Shown here in pieces: positions 1 through 8,495 of a stretch of 23,336 bases of DNA. Source of the DNA: Rhodobacteraceae bacterium UBA6141 (GTDB lineage Bacteria; Pseudomonadota; Alphaproteobacteria; Rhodobacterales; Rhodobacteraceae); assembly GCA_002423245.1 (NCBI GenBank), contig DIVD01000011.1, positions 1-23,336 on the forward strand, in the 5' to 3' direction. Each line of letters begins with the position of its first letter. The first letter of the stretch is position 1. The notes beneath the pieces were generated by a model. It saw only the letters and a list, made by a program, of their open reading frames with translations, was not told the DNA's origin and searched no databases. A program made the translations under genes and the position numbers.

Positions 1-854
1 CGGTTCATCGCCTTGCACATGATGTAGCTGAGGATCGCGCCCGAGGAGCCGACCAGCGCGCCGGTCACGATCAGAAGGTCATTGCCCAGCGTGAAGCCGA
101 TCGCCGCCGCCGCCCAGCCCGAATAGCTGTTGAGCATCGACACGACCACCGGCATGTCGGCGCCGCCGATGCCCATGATCAGGTGATAGCCGATGAAGAG
201 CGCCAGCAGCGTCATCGCCAGCAGCGTCCAGATCCCCGCCCCGTTCACATAGAGCACCAGCAGGATCAGCGACAGGATCGCCGCGCCCGCGTTCAGCAGG
301 TGCCCGCCCGGCAGCTTTTTCGCCTTGCCGTCAAGCTTGCCGGCGAGCTTGCCGAAGGCCACGACCGAGCCGGTGAAGGTCACCGCGCCGATGAACACGC
401 CGAGGAAGACCTCGACCTTGAGCATGTTGATCTCGGCCGCGGTCTTGTGCGCCAGGACCGCGGCGAACCCCCGCAGCGCCTCGATGGCCGCGACATCGCC
501 CGCGGCGCGCAGCGCCTCGATCCGGCCAAGTTCCAGTTCGGCGTTGAAGCCGATGAACACCGCCGCAAGGCCGACGAAGCTGTGCAGCGCCGCCACAAGC
601 TGCGGCATGTCCGTCATCTGCACGCGGCTGGCGACGAGATAGCCGAGGAAGGCCCCGGCGAGGATCATCAGCAGCACGATGATCAGCCGGCCGCTGTCGG
701 GCCCGAAAATGGTGGCCACCACCGCCAGCGCCATGCCGGCGATGCCGTACCACACCGCGCGCTTGGCGCTTTCCTGGCCGGAAAGCCCGCCGAGCGACAG
801 GATGAACAGGATGGCCGCCGAGATATAGGCGGCGGAAACGATACCCGTGGACAT
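1..854 (-). CDS. pntB: NAD(P) transhydrogenase subunit beta (partial, C-terminus beyond left edge)
   Basis: This is the beta subunit of the membrane-bound proton-translocating transhydrogenase, which uses the proton gradient to drive hydride transfer from NADH to NADP+. About 284 N-terminal codons are visible, starting MSTGIVSAAYISAAILF. They are almost wholly the transmembrane dII part: successive hydrophobic helices with the family stretches LGGLSGQESAKRAVWYGIAGM, EVFLGVFIGAVTFTGSV and GADMPVVVSMLNSYSGWAAA. The NADP-binding dIII domain lies outside the window. The ATG at 854 is preceded by an AGGGGG Shine-Dalgarno about 8 nt upstream, and only 13 nt separate it from the pntA stop, so the two are co-transcribed. 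The reading frame is open to the window edge with no defect. Family assignment is secure; completeness of the gene cannot be judged. Confidence 0.96.
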   Translation of the reverse strand, partial: MSTGIVSAAYISAAILFILSLGGLSGQESAKRAVWYGIAGMALAVVATIFGPDSGRLIIVLLMILAGAFLGYLVASRVQMTDMPQLVAALHSFVGLAAVFIGFNAELELGRIEALRAAGDVAAIEALRGFAAVLAHKTAAEINMLKVEVFLGVFIGAVTFTGSVVAFGKLAGKLDGKAKKLPGGHLLNAGAAILSLILLVLYVNGAGIWTLLAMTLLALFIGYHLIMGIGGADMPVVVSMLNSYSGWAAAAIGFTLGNDLLIVTGALVGSSGAILSYIMCKAMN

Positions 855-867
855 ATCCGCAGCCCCC

Positions 868-2439
868 TCAGGATTTCTGGAACATGGCGAGCATCCGCCG
901 TGTCACGAGGAAGCCCCCCACGATGTTGATCGTGGCGATCAGCACCGAGATCGAGGCAAGCAGCACCACGATCCAGCTTCCCGATCCGACCTGCAGCAGC
1001 GCGCCGAGGATCACGATGCCCGAAATCGCGTTCGTCACCGCCATGAGTGGCGTGTGAAGGCTGTGCGACACGTTCCAGATCACCTGGAAGCCGATGAAGC
1101 AGGCCAGCGCGAACACGATGAAATGGCTCATGAAGCTGGCCGGCGCCACCGTGCCGACCAGAAGGATCAGCACCGTGCCCGCCGCCAGCAACCCCACCTG
1201 CCGGCGCGTCGCCTTGCGGAAAGCGGCGGTTTCGGCCGCGCGCTTCTCCTCATGCGTCAACTCGCGCGGCTTCTCCTTCGGCTTCGCGGCGGCGATGGCC
1301 GCGATCTTCGGCGGCGGCGGCGGGAAGGTGATCGCGCCGTCATGCGTCACCGTCGCGCCGCGGATCACGTCATCCTCCATGTTGTGGACGATCACGCCAT
1401 CCTTCTTCGGCGTCAGGTCGGTGATCATGTGGCGGATATTGGTGGCATAGAGCGTGCTGGCCTGCGCCGCCATCCGGCTGGGGAAGTCGGTATAGCCGAT
1501 GATGGTCACGCCGTTCGGGCTGACGATCCTTTCGTCCGGCACCGTCAGATCGCAGTTGCCGCCCCGCTCGGCGGCGAGATCTACGACGACCGAGCCGGGC
1601 TTCATCATCGCCACCATGTCCCCGGTCCACAGCTTGGGCGCGGGCCGGCCGGGGATCAGCGCGGTGGTGATGACGATATCCATCTGCGGCGCCAGTTCGC
1701 GGAACTTCGCCAACTGCCTTTCGAGGAACTCGGGGCTCGAGGGGGCGGCGTAGCCACCCGTCGCGGCGCCGTCCTGCGTCGGCTCGAATTCGAGAAACAC
1801 GAACTTCGCGCCCATCGATTCGATCTGCTCGGAGACTTCGGGGCGCACGTCGAAGGCATGGACGACGGCGCCAAGGCTGGTCGCGGTGCCGATCGCGGCA
1901 AGCCCGGCAACGCCCGCGCCCACCACCAGCACCTGCGCCGGGGGCACCTTGCCCGCCGCCGTCACCTGCCCGGTCAGGAAGCGGCCGAAATTGCCGGCCG
2001 CCTCGATCACCGCGCGGTAGCCGGCGATGTTCGCCATCGAGGACAGCGCGTCCATCTTCTGCGCCCGGCTGATGCGCGGCACCATGTCCATCGCGACGAC
2101 CGTGGCGCCCTGCGCCCGGGCCTGCTCCAGAAGTTCGGCATTCTGCGCCGGATAGAAGAACGAGATCAGCGTCTGGCCGGCGCGCAGCATCTCCACCTCG
2201 GAGGGCGCGGGCGGGCGCACCTTGACGAGCACATCCACCGCCGCGAACAGCGCGGCTGCATCCTGCACCACCGTCACCCCGGCTGCGGCATAATCCGCGT
2301 CCGAAATCCCGGCGCCCGTCCCGGCGCCTGCCTCGACGAAACACTCATGCCCCAGCTTTTGCAGCTGCACGGCCGAACCCGGTGTCATGGCGACGCGCGC
2401 CTCGCCCGGAAAAATCTCCTTGGGTGCCCCGATCTTCAC
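868..2439 (-). CDS. pntA: NAD(P) transhydrogenase subunit alpha
   Basis: Alpha subunit of the proton-translocating transhydrogenase: it binds NAD(H) on the cytoplasmic side (dI) and contributes transmembrane helices (part of dII). The protein has 523 residues, close to the usual ~510-525. Visible features are the N-terminus MKIGAPKEIFPGEARVAMTP, the conserved PRISRAQKMDALSSMA loop at residues 121-136 that contacts the nicotinamide site, and the Rossmann motif GAGVAG at 174-179. A Pro/Ala/Lys-rich linker (PPPPPK onward, about 375-410) leads to about four C-terminal hydrophobic helices. The chain is not split into PntAA and PntAB as it is in Rhodospirillum rubrum. It is the first gene of the pntAB operon. 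A candidate promoter with an inverted repeat lies 60-90 nt upstream. Confidence 0.97.
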   Translation of the reverse strand: MKIGAPKEIFPGEARVAMTPGSAVQLQKLGHECFVEAGAGTGAGISDADYAAAGVTVVQDAAALFAAVDVLVKVRPPAPSEVEMLRAGQTLISFFYPAQNAELLEQARAQGATVVAMDMVPRISRAQKMDALSSMANIAGYRAVIEAAGNFGRFLTGQVTAAGKVPPAQVLVVGAGVAGLAAIGTATSLGAVVHAFDVRPEVSEQIESMGAKFVFLEFEPTQDGAATGGYAAPSSPEFLERQLAKFRELAPQMDIVITTALIPGRPAPKLWTGDMVAMMKPGSVVVDLAAERGGNCDLTVPDERIVSPNGVTIIGYTDFPSRMAAQASTLYATNIRHMITDLTPKKDGVIVHNMEDDVIRGATVTHDGAITFPPPPPKIAAIAAAKPKEKPRELTHEEKRAAETAAFRKATRRQVGLLAAGTVLILLVGTVAPASFMSHFIVFALACFIGFQVIWNVSHSLHTPLMAVTNAISGIVILGALLQVGSGSWIVVLLASISVLIATINIVGGFLVTRRMLAMFQKS

Positions 2440-2497
2440 TGTCTCTCCCCCTGTCGCCGGGCATCGTGCCCGCCGTGGTCCTGAACTGGCCGCGAAG

Positions 2498-2526
2498 TCT
2501 TAGCATCGCGCAACAAAGTTTCGCAA
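2498..2526 (-). promoter_or_regulatory. Candidate pntAB promoter with overlapping inverted repeat
   Basis: Read on the minus strand there is a TTGCGA box (2521-2526), a 17-nt spacer and CTAAGA (2498-2503), about 60 nt before the pntA start. The -35-like box lies inside a perfect inverted repeat tttcgc-aa-gcgaaa (2519-2532), which could be an operator. The match to sigma70 consensus is only partial, so this is a suggestion, not a proven promoter. Confidence 0.28.
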
Positions 2527-2633
2527 GCGAAAGGCCGCGCTGCAACAAAACCGAAGCCCGGACCGGGGCCAGCGGGCCACAGCCAGCGGCGGATGCGCGC
2601 GCGGGCGGTGAAGGCGGGCCTGCCCGCCATGGA

Positions 2634-2651
2634 TGACGCGTTCGCGCGTCA
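2634..2651 (-). terminator. Hairpin downstream of proS (no U tract)
   Basis: A perfect 7-bp stem tgacgcg/cgcgtca closes a 4-nt loop (ttcg on the plus strand, cgaa on the minus) about 70 nt past the proS stop. A second GC hairpin, ggcggg-cctg-cccgcc, follows at 2613-2628. Neither has a T run after it. It may protect the proS 3' end or terminate weakly before pntA; its real role is unknown. Confidence 0.3.
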
Positions 2652-2684
2652 CCGGCACCAGCGCATCGCCGGGGCGGCCGCCCC

Positions 2685-2730
2685 CGCTACAGCCCCGCCC
2701 CGCTACAGCCCCGCCCCGCTACAGCCCCGC
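2685..2730. repeat. 16-bp tandem repeat, about 3 copies, spanning the proS stop codon
   Basis: The unit cgctacagccccgccc occurs at 2685-2700 and 2701-2716, then as a 14-bp partial copy at 2717-2730. The last copy contains the final Gly-Leu-stop codons of proS. The extra copies therefore repeat the stop-codon context immediately downstream of the gene, as slippage or unequal recombination would produce. They do not alter the protein. Confidence 0.9.
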
Positions 2731-4056
2731 GTAGATCTCCGCGACCCGCGCCACCGCGGCCTCGGGGCTCATCTCCTCGCTGATGCCGCTGCGGCGCGAG
2801 GTCAGCTCCACCTTGTTCGCCGCAAGGCCGCGCGGCCCGACCGTGATCCGCCAGGGCAGGCCGATCAGGTCCATCGTCGCGAACTTCGCCCCCGCCCGTT
2901 CGTCGCGGTCGTCGTAGAGCGGGTCCAGCCCCTTTGCCTTCAGCGCGGCATAGATCGCCTCGCAGGCGCTGTCGGTGCCCGCGTCGCCCTGCTTGAGGTT
3001 GACGATCCCGGCGTGGAACGGCGTCACGCCCTCGGGCCAGACGATACCCCTGTCATCGTGGCTCGCCTCGATGATCGCCCCCACCAGGCGCGACACGCCG
3101 ATCCCGTGCGAGCCCATGTGCACCGGCACGCGGGAGCCATCCGGCGTCACCACGCTCGCGCCCATCGGTTCGGAATACTTGGTGCCGAAGTAGAAGATCT
3201 GCCCCACCTCGATCCCGCGCGCCGACCTGCGCCGCCCTTCGGGAATGGCGTCGAACAGGGCCGCATCGTGGGTTTCATCGGTGCGGGCATAGAGCGAGGT
3301 GAACTCCTCCATCACCGCCTGGCACTGGGCCTTGTCGTCATAGTCGATCTCGCGCCGGCCCAGCCGGATGTCGGTGACGGCGGAATCGTAGAACACCCCG
3401 GACTCGCCGGTCGAGGCCAGCACCAGGAATTCATGCGTGTCATCCCCGCCGATCGGGCCGCTGTCGGCGCGCATCGGGATCGCCTGCAGGCCCATGCGTT
3501 CATAGGTGCGCAGATAGCTGACAAGGTGGCGGTTGTAGGCGTGCAGCGCATCCTCTCGGGTAAGGTCGAAATTGTAGCCGTCCTTCATCAGGAACTCGCG
3601 CCCGCGCATCACGCCGAAGCGCGGGCGCATCTCGTCGCGGAACTTCCACTGGATGTGGTAAAGCGTCAGCGGCAGATCCTTGTAGCTGTTGACATGCGCG
3701 CGGAAGATGTCGGTGATCATCTCCTCGTTGGTCGGGCCATAGAGCATCTCGCGGCCCTGCCGGTCCCTGATCCGCAGCATTTCCTCGCCGTAATCGTCAT
3801 AGCGGCCGCTTTCGCGCCACAGATCGGCAGGTTGCAGCGTCGGCATCAGCAGCGGGATATGCCCGGCGCGGATCTGCTCCTCATGCACGATCTGCTCGAT
3901 CCGGCGCAGCACCTTGAAGCCCAGCGGCAGCCAGGAATAGATGCCGGCCGCCTGCTGCTTGATCATTCCCGCGCGCAGCATCAGGCGGTGCGAGACGATC
4001 TGCGCCTCGGCGGGATTTTCCCGGAGGACGGGCAGGAAGTAGCGAGAGAGGCGCAT
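2719..4056 (-). CDS. proS: Prolyl-tRNA synthetase (short alphaproteobacterial type)
   Basis: Cytoplasmic class II aminoacyl-tRNA synthetase that attaches proline to tRNA-Pro. From the chosen start the protein has 445 residues, the size of the alphaproteobacterial form that lacks the large editing (INS) insertion of the ~570-aa E. coli enzyme. Visible are the TNEE motif (109-112), motif 2 FRDEMRPRFGVMRGREFLMKD (from about 139) and motif 3 GSHGIGVSRLVGAIIE, followed by the anticodon-binding domain. I chose the ATG at 4056 (MRLSRYFLPVL) because family members begin there; an upstream in-frame ATG at 4089 would add 11 unrelated residues. Neither start has a strong Shine-Dalgarno. It is divergent from the permease gene. 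The 3' end runs into a 16-bp tandem repeat. Confidence 0.96.
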   Translation of the reverse strand: MRLSRYFLPVLRENPAEAQIVSHRLMLRAGMIKQQAAGIYSWLPLGFKVLRRIEQIVHEEQIRAGHIPLLMPTLQPADLWRESGRYDDYGEEMLRIRDRQGREMLYGPTNEEMITDIFRAHVNSYKDLPLTLYHIQWKFRDEMRPRFGVMRGREFLMKDGYNFDLTREDALHAYNRHLVSYLRTYERMGLQAIPMRADSGPIGGDDTHEFLVLASTGESGVFYDSAVTDIRLGRREIDYDDKAQCQAVMEEFTSLYARTDETHDAALFDAIPEGRRRSARGIEVGQIFYFGTKYSEPMGASVVTPDGSRVPVHMGSHGIGVSRLVGAIIEASHDDRGIVWPEGVTPFHAGIVNLKQGDAGTDSACEAIYAALKAKGLDPLYDDRDERAGAKFATMDLIGLPWRITVGPRGLAANKVELTSRRSGISEEMSPEAAVARVAEIYAGL

Positions 4057-4094
4057 CCGCGAAACCCATGGGTGAGAGAACTTGCACATCGTCT

Positions 4095-4107
4095 ATGCGA
4101 TACGCAT
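4095..4107. promoter_or_regulatory. Small inverted repeat in the proS / permease divergent gap
   Basis: atgcg-ata-cgcat forms a perfect 5-bp inverted repeat about 40 nt upstream of the proS start, in the 181-nt gap between the divergent genes. It could be an operator or chance; no clear promoter boxes accompany it. Confidence 0.2.
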
Positions 4108-4237
4108 CTGTCAGGCAAGCTGACGCGATCCTGCGCGGCCCGCCCGCCCGCGGCGGGGCAAGGCGCTTGCGATGCGCGGCGGGCTGGGCGATGAGTGCAC
4201 AAGGCCCGCGGCCTCGCGGCAGACCCGAAGGAAGACG

Positions 4238-5416
4238 ATGATGGCGCTGCCGGTCCGGCAACAGATGAAATACTGGGGGATCGCCGCAGCGGTGTTCCTT
4301 GTCGTCCTGTGGGCCCTGGGCAACGTGATCCTGCCCTTCCTGGTGGGCGGCGCGGTGGCCTATTTCATGGACCCCGTCGCCGACCGGCTGGAACGGGCGG
4401 GCCTGTCGCGTACCGCCGCGACCGCGGTGATTTCCATCATCGCCATCGTGGTGTTCGTGCTGGCGGCGCTGCTGGTGATCCCGACGCTGGTGCGCCAGCT
4501 TGCGCAGCTGATCAACACCGCGCCGCAGATGTTTGCCCAGCTTCAGACCTTCCTCGAGGCGCGTTTCCCCACGATCATGGACAATGAAAGCGTCCTGCGC
4601 TCCACCCTCGCCGGCGTGGGCGAGATGATCCGCGCGCGCGGCGGCGAGCTGGTGACCACGGTGCTGTCCTCGGCGATGGGCGTCGTCAACTTCGTGGTGT
4701 TCATCGTCGTGGTGCCGGTGGTGGCCTTCTACATGCTGCTGGACTGGGACAGGATGATCGCCAAGGTCGATGGCTGGCTGCCGCGCGACCATGCCCCGAC
4801 CATCCGCCGCCTCGCTTCGGAAATCGACCGGGTGCTTGCGGGCTTCGTTCGCGGGCAGGTGCTGGTCTGCCTGATCCTCGGGCTCTACTACTCGGTGGCG
4901 CTGGCGCTGGTGGGGCTGAACTTCGGGCTGGTCGTCGGCGCCATCGCCGGGTTCCTGACCTTCATCCCCTATGTCGGCGCGCTGGTCGGCGGCGGGCTGG
5001 CGATCGGGCTTGCGCTGTTCCAGTTCTGGGGCGAGTGGTGGATGATCGTCGCCGTCTGGGCGATCTTCCAGTCCGGCCAGCTGGTCGAGGGCAACGTCCT
5101 GACGCCCAAGCTGGTGGGCAGTTCGGTCGGCCTGCACCCGGTCTGGCTGCTGTTCGCGCTCTCGGCCTTCGGCACGCTGTTCGGTTTTGCCGGGATGCTG
5201 GTCGCGGTGCCGGTCGCGGCGGCGCTCGGCGTGATCGCGCGGTTCCTGATCACGCAATATACCGAGAGCAAGCTCTATAACGGCCTCGATACCGAACCCG
5301 AGCCCGATTTCCGGGTCGAGGTGACGCTGGCCCCCGAAGCCCGGCCCCGGCTGGAGCCGGAAACCGGCGCCGTGATCGTGCCCACGGCGCCCCCGCCGGG
5401 CCAGACCGCCCGCTGA
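4238..5416 (+). CDS. AI-2E/PerM-family membrane transporter
   Basis: A 392-residue polytopic inner-membrane protein of the AI-2E exporter/PerM (UPF0118) family. Members include the E. coli TqsA autoinducer-2 exporter and Na+/H+ antiporters, so the substrate cannot be assigned here. Visible are two N-terminal helices (WGIAAAVFLVVLWALG, LPFLVGGAVAYFMDPVADRLE), a long amphipathic segment (about 75-140), and a C-terminal helical block with the family's FLTFIPYVGALVGG and EGNVLTPKLVGSSVGLHPVW stretches. The tail is Pro/Glu-rich and probably cytoplasmic. ATG ATG at 4238 follows a GAAGGAAG Shine-Dalgarno; the frame is open further upstream to 4172 but without a ribosome site. Its TGA overlaps the ATG of the Hda-like gene by 1 nt, showing a shared transcript. 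Confidence 0.9.
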   Translation: MMALPVRQQMKYWGIAAAVFLVVLWALGNVILPFLVGGAVAYFMDPVADRLERAGLSRTAATAVISIIAIVVFVLAALLVIPTLVRQLAQLINTAPQMFAQLQTFLEARFPTIMDNESVLRSTLAGVGEMIRARGGELVTTVLSSAMGVVNFVVFIVVVPVVAFYMLLDWDRMIAKVDGWLPRDHAPTIRRLASEIDRVLAGFVRGQVLVCLILGLYYSVALALVGLNFGLVVGAIAGFLTFIPYVGALVGGGLAIGLALFQFWGEWWMIVAVWAIFQSGQLVEGNVLTPKLVGSSVGLHPVWLLFALSAFGTLFGFAGMLVAVPVAAALGVIARFLITQYTESKLYNGLDTEPEPDFRVEVTLAPEARPRLEPETGAVIVPTAPPPGQTAR

Positions 5417-6087
5417 TGGCGCGGCAGCTGGTCTTCGACCTGCCCCCGCGCCGGTCGCTGGGGCGCAGGAATTTCTTCGCGGCCCCCTCGAATGCGCTGG
5501 CGCTGGCGCAGATCGACGGCTGGCGCGGCTGGCCGCAGCGCAAGCTGGTTCTGGTGGGGCCCGAAGGGTCCGGCAAGACCCATCTGGCGCATGTCTGGGC
5601 GGCCGAAAGCGGGGCAGAGCTGGTGCCCGCCGCCGAACTGCCGCTGGCCGATGTGCCCGCGCTCGCCGCCGCCGGCGCCGTGGTGGTGGAGAATGCCGAC
5701 CGCATCGCCGGCTATGACGCGGCAGAGGCGGCGCTGTTCCACCTGCACAACCTCGTGCTGGCCGAGGGCGGGCATCTGCTGGTCACCGCGCGCGCCGCGC
5801 CGGCGCGCTGGCGCCTGCGCCTGCCCGACCTCGCCAGCCGGATGCAGGGCACGGCCGCCGCGGTGCTCGATGCGCCGGACGATGCGCTGCTGGCCGCCGT
5901 GCTGGTCAAGCTTTTCGCCGACCGCCAGCTTGCGGTGCCGACCGCGCTGATCCCGTTCCTCGTGGCGCGGATGGACCGCTCGCTTGCCGCCGCCAGCGAT
6001 CTGGTGGCGCGGCTCGATGCCGAGGCGCTGGCCTCCGGCCGCCCCCTCGGGCGGGCGCTGGCGGCGGCGCTGCTGGCGCCCGCGTGA
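5416..6087 (+). CDS. hdaA: DnaA-related Hda-like replication regulator
   Basis: A 223-residue protein related to the AAA+ domain of DnaA without the DNA-binding domain, as in Hda/HdaA, which binds the DNA polymerase sliding clamp and promotes DnaA-ATP hydrolysis to stop re-initiation. The N-terminus contains QLVFDLP (4-10), resembling the clamp-binding motif of Hda. Walker A is GPEGSGKT (48-55), a sensor-1-like LLVTARAAP lies at 121-129, and an arginine-finger candidate is R142 in LPDLASRM. The Walker B position reads VVVENAD (89-95), so the usual paired acidic residues are reduced to Glu-Asn; ATP hydrolysis by this protein may be weak. It is translationally coupled to the permease (TGATG) and followed by ppk1 after 97 nt. 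It could alternatively be called a generic DnaA-like chromosomal replication ATPase. Confidence 0.85.
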   Translation: MARQLVFDLPPRRSLGRRNFFAAPSNALALAQIDGWRGWPQRKLVLVGPEGSGKTHLAHVWAAESGAELVPAAELPLADVPALAAAGAVVVENADRIAGYDAAEAALFHLHNLVLAEGGHLLVTARAAPARWRLRLPDLASRMQGTAAAVLDAPDDALLAAVLVKLFADRQLAVPTALIPFLVARMDRSLAAASDLVARLDAEALASGRPLGRALAAALLAPA

Positions 6088-6111
6088 CCCCCTGCGCCCC
6101 TCCGGCCGCGC

Positions 6112-6141
6112 TGGACAGCCCCCGCCCCATGGCCCCATAGT
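6112..6141 (+). promoter_or_regulatory. Candidate ppk1 promoter
   Basis: TGGACA (6112-6117), an 18-nt spacer and CATAGT (6136-6141) match sigma70 at 5/6 and 4/6 positions in the 97-nt gap before ppk1, predicting a leader of roughly 37 nt. This would allow ppk1 expression separate from the permease-hda transcript. Confidence 0.35.
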
Positions 6142-6184
6142 GCCGCCCCACAACCAGCGCAGAAAGCGTGATCCGAGCAGTCCG

Positions 6185-8362
6185 ATGACCCAGGCGAATT
6201 TCCTTGAAACCCCGTTTCCAGACCCGCAGACCATTCCCGCCGCGCATCTTTCGGGCCCGCAGCGCTTTTTCAACCGCGAGCTGAGCTGGCTCGCGTTCAA
6301 CTGGCGGGTGCTGGAAGAGGCGCGCAACCCGCGCGTGCCGCTGCTGGAGCGGTTGCGCTTCCTGTCGATCTCGGCCACCAACCTCGACGAGTTCTATACC
6401 GTGCGCGTCGCGGGGCTGCGCCAGCTGGTGCGCACGGGCGGCGGCCAGCCCTCGGATGACGGGCTGACCCCGGCCGAGCAACTGCTGCGCATCAATGCCG
6501 AGGCGCGGCGGCTGATGGCGATGCAGCAGACGGTCTGGACCCGGCTGCGGCGCGAGAACCGGAAGGCCGGCATCTGCCTTCTGACCCGCGCAAGGCTGAC
6601 GGTGCGCGACCGCGCCTTCCTGAACGAGTTCTTTCTGGGCCGGGTGTTCCCCGTGCTCTCGCCGCTGGCGATCGACCCGGCGCATCCGTTTCCCTTCATC
6701 CCCAATACCGGCTTCTGCCTCGCGCTGGAGCTGGAGCGGGTGGCCGACCGCCGCCCGCTGCAGGCGCTGCTGCCGATCCCGCAGCAGATCGACCGCTTCA
6801 TCGCCCTGCCCCCCGGCCGCGGCGGCGAGGCGCGGTTCCTGCCGCTGGAGGAGCTGCTGCTGCTGCATCTCGACAGCCTGTTTCCGGGCTATGCCGATAC
6901 CGGCCACTGCGCCTTCCGGGTGCTGCGCGACAGCGACCTCGAGGTGGAGGAGGAGGCCGAGGATCTGGTGCGCGAGTTCGAGACCGCGCTGAAGCGCCGC
7001 CGCCGCGGCGAGGTGATCCGCATGAAGATCACCGCCGGCGCGCCCGAGGGGCTGCGCGCGCTCATCATGGACGAGCTGGACGTGACCCCCGACGAGGTGG
7101 TCGAGGTGCGCGGGCTGGTCGGCATGGCCGACCTCAAGGAACTGGTGCTCGACAGCCGCCGCGACCTGCAATGGCCGCCCTTCACCCCGCGTGTCCCCGA
7201 ACGGGTGCAGGACCATGAGGGCGACATCTTCGCCGCGATCCGGCAAAAGGACATGCTGCTGCATCACCCCTATGAAACCTTCGACATGGTGATCCGCTTC
7301 CTGCAACAGGCCGCCGCCGACCCGGACGTGCTTGCCATCAAGCAGACGCTCTACCGCACCAGCCGCGACAGCCCCATCGTGGGCGCGCTGTGCGAGGCGG
7401 CGGAGGCGGGCAAGTCGGTCACCGCGCTGGTGGAGCTGAAGGCGCGCTTCGACGAGGCCGCGAACATCCGCCAGTCGCGCCGGCTGGAACGGGCGGGCGC
7501 GCATGTCGTCTATGGCTTCGTGAACTACAAGACCCATGCCAAGATCAGCACCGTGGTGCGGCGCGAGGGCGATGCGCTGGTGACCTACACCCATTTCGGA
7601 ACCGGCAACTACCACCCGATCACCGCGCGGATCTATACCGACCTCAGCTTCTTCACCTGCGATCCGGCGCTCGGCCGCGATGCGACCAAGGTGTTCAACT
7701 ACCTGTCGGGCTATGTGCAGCCCGTGGGGCTGGAGAACCTTGCGATCTCGCCGATCTCGCTCAAGGCGCGGCTGCTGGAGCTGATCGGGCGCGAGGCGGT
7801 GCTTGCGCAAGGCGGCCGCCCCGCCGCGATCTGGGCGAAGATGAACAGCCTGATCGAACCCGAGGTGATCGACGCGCTCTATGCCGCGAGCCAGGCCGGG
7901 GTGCGCATCACCCTGGTGATCCGCGGCATCTGCGGGCTGCGCCCCGGCATCAGGGGGCTGAGCGAGAACATCCGGGTGAAATCCATCGTCGGTCGCTTCC
8001 TCGAACACAGCCGCATCGTGTGCTTCGGCAATGGCCACGGGCTGCCCTCGCGCAAGGCGCGGGTGTTCATCTCGTCGGCCGACTGGATGGGCCGCAACCT
8101 CAACCGCCGGGTGGAAACGCTGGTCGAGACGACGAACCCCACCGTCAAGGCGCAGATCGTCGATCAGATCATGGCCGCGAACCTTGCCGACGAGGCGCAA
8201 AGCTGGATCCTGCAACCCGATGGCCGCTATATCCGCCACCTGCCCGAGGGCAGGGACGACCTGTTCAGCTGTCACCGCTTCTTCATGGAAAACCCCTCAC
8301 TTTCCGGCCGCGGCAAGGCCGGCGCGGCGGATGTGCCGCGGCTGGCGCATTCGATGGATTGA
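6185..8362 (+). CDS. ppk1: Polyphosphate kinase 1
   Basis: A 725-residue Ppk1 that reversibly transfers the ATP gamma-phosphate onto inorganic polyphosphate. It opens with the conserved N domain (RFFNRELSWLAFNWRVLEEA, then LRFLSISATNLDEFYTVRVAGL), followed by the head domain and two phospholipase D-like C domains. The phosphorylated-histidine candidate is H451 in YKTHAKI, and the second conserved histidine is H608 in LEHSRIVCFGNG. Their spacing of 157 residues equals that of E. coli H435 and H592. The family's FTPRVP, KQTLYRTS, THFGTGNYH and SSADWMGRNLNRRVE stretches are present. The frame is open far upstream, but the ATG at 6185 is chosen because homology begins just after it and the preceding residues are low-complexity translation of the 3' end of the Hda gene. 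The downstream ppx gene completes a polyphosphate pair. Confidence 0.97.
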   Translation: MTQANFLETPFPDPQTIPAAHLSGPQRFFNRELSWLAFNWRVLEEARNPRVPLLERLRFLSISATNLDEFYTVRVAGLRQLVRTGGGQPSDDGLTPAEQLLRINAEARRLMAMQQTVWTRLRRENRKAGICLLTRARLTVRDRAFLNEFFLGRVFPVLSPLAIDPAHPFPFIPNTGFCLALELERVADRRPLQALLPIPQQIDRFIALPPGRGGEARFLPLEELLLLHLDSLFPGYADTGHCAFRVLRDSDLEVEEEAEDLVREFETALKRRRRGEVIRMKITAGAPEGLRALIMDELDVTPDEVVEVRGLVGMADLKELVLDSRRDLQWPPFTPRVPERVQDHEGDIFAAIRQKDMLLHHPYETFDMVIRFLQQAAADPDVLAIKQTLYRTSRDSPIVGALCEAAEAGKSVTALVELKARFDEAANIRQSRRLERAGAHVVYGFVNYKTHAKISTVVRREGDALVTYTHFGTGNYHPITARIYTDLSFFTCDPALGRDATKVFNYLSGYVQPVGLENLAISPISLKARLLELIGREAVLAQGGRPAAIWAKMNSLIEPEVIDALYAASQAGVRITLVIRGICGLRPGIRGLSENIRVKSIVGRFLEHSRIVCFGNGHGLPSRKARVFISSADWMGRNLNRRVETLVETTNPTVKAQIVDQIMAANLADEAQSWILQPDGRYIRHLPEGRDDLFSCHRFFMENPSLSGRGKAGAADVPRLAHSMD

Positions 8363-8393
8363 AGGGGCTGGCGGCTGCGGCCGCGCGCCGGGA

Positions 8394-8422
8394 TTGACCT
8401 TGCCGCGGCGCGGCGGCACTGT
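8394..8422 (+). promoter_or_regulatory. Weak candidate ppx promoter
   Basis: TTGACC (8394-8399) with a 17-nt spacer precedes CACTGT (8417-8422) in the 133-nt ppk1-ppx gap. The -35 matches well (5/6) but the -10 poorly, so ppx may simply be read through from ppk1. Confidence 0.22.
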
Positions 8423-8495
8423 CGTCGGCGACTCGGGGCTCGGGGGCGGCAGCCCGCCGGGCGGCCCGTCGCGACTGAAAACGGGGGAAGAACCG

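Noticed and set aside
5416..6087. Full-length DnaA
   Set aside because: The C-terminal helix-turn-helix DNA-binding domain is missing and the length is that of Hda.
5906..8275. A 789-codon minus-strand open frame opposite ppk1
   Set aside because: Gln/His/Arg-rich shadow of ppk1 with no recognisable domain or ribosome site.
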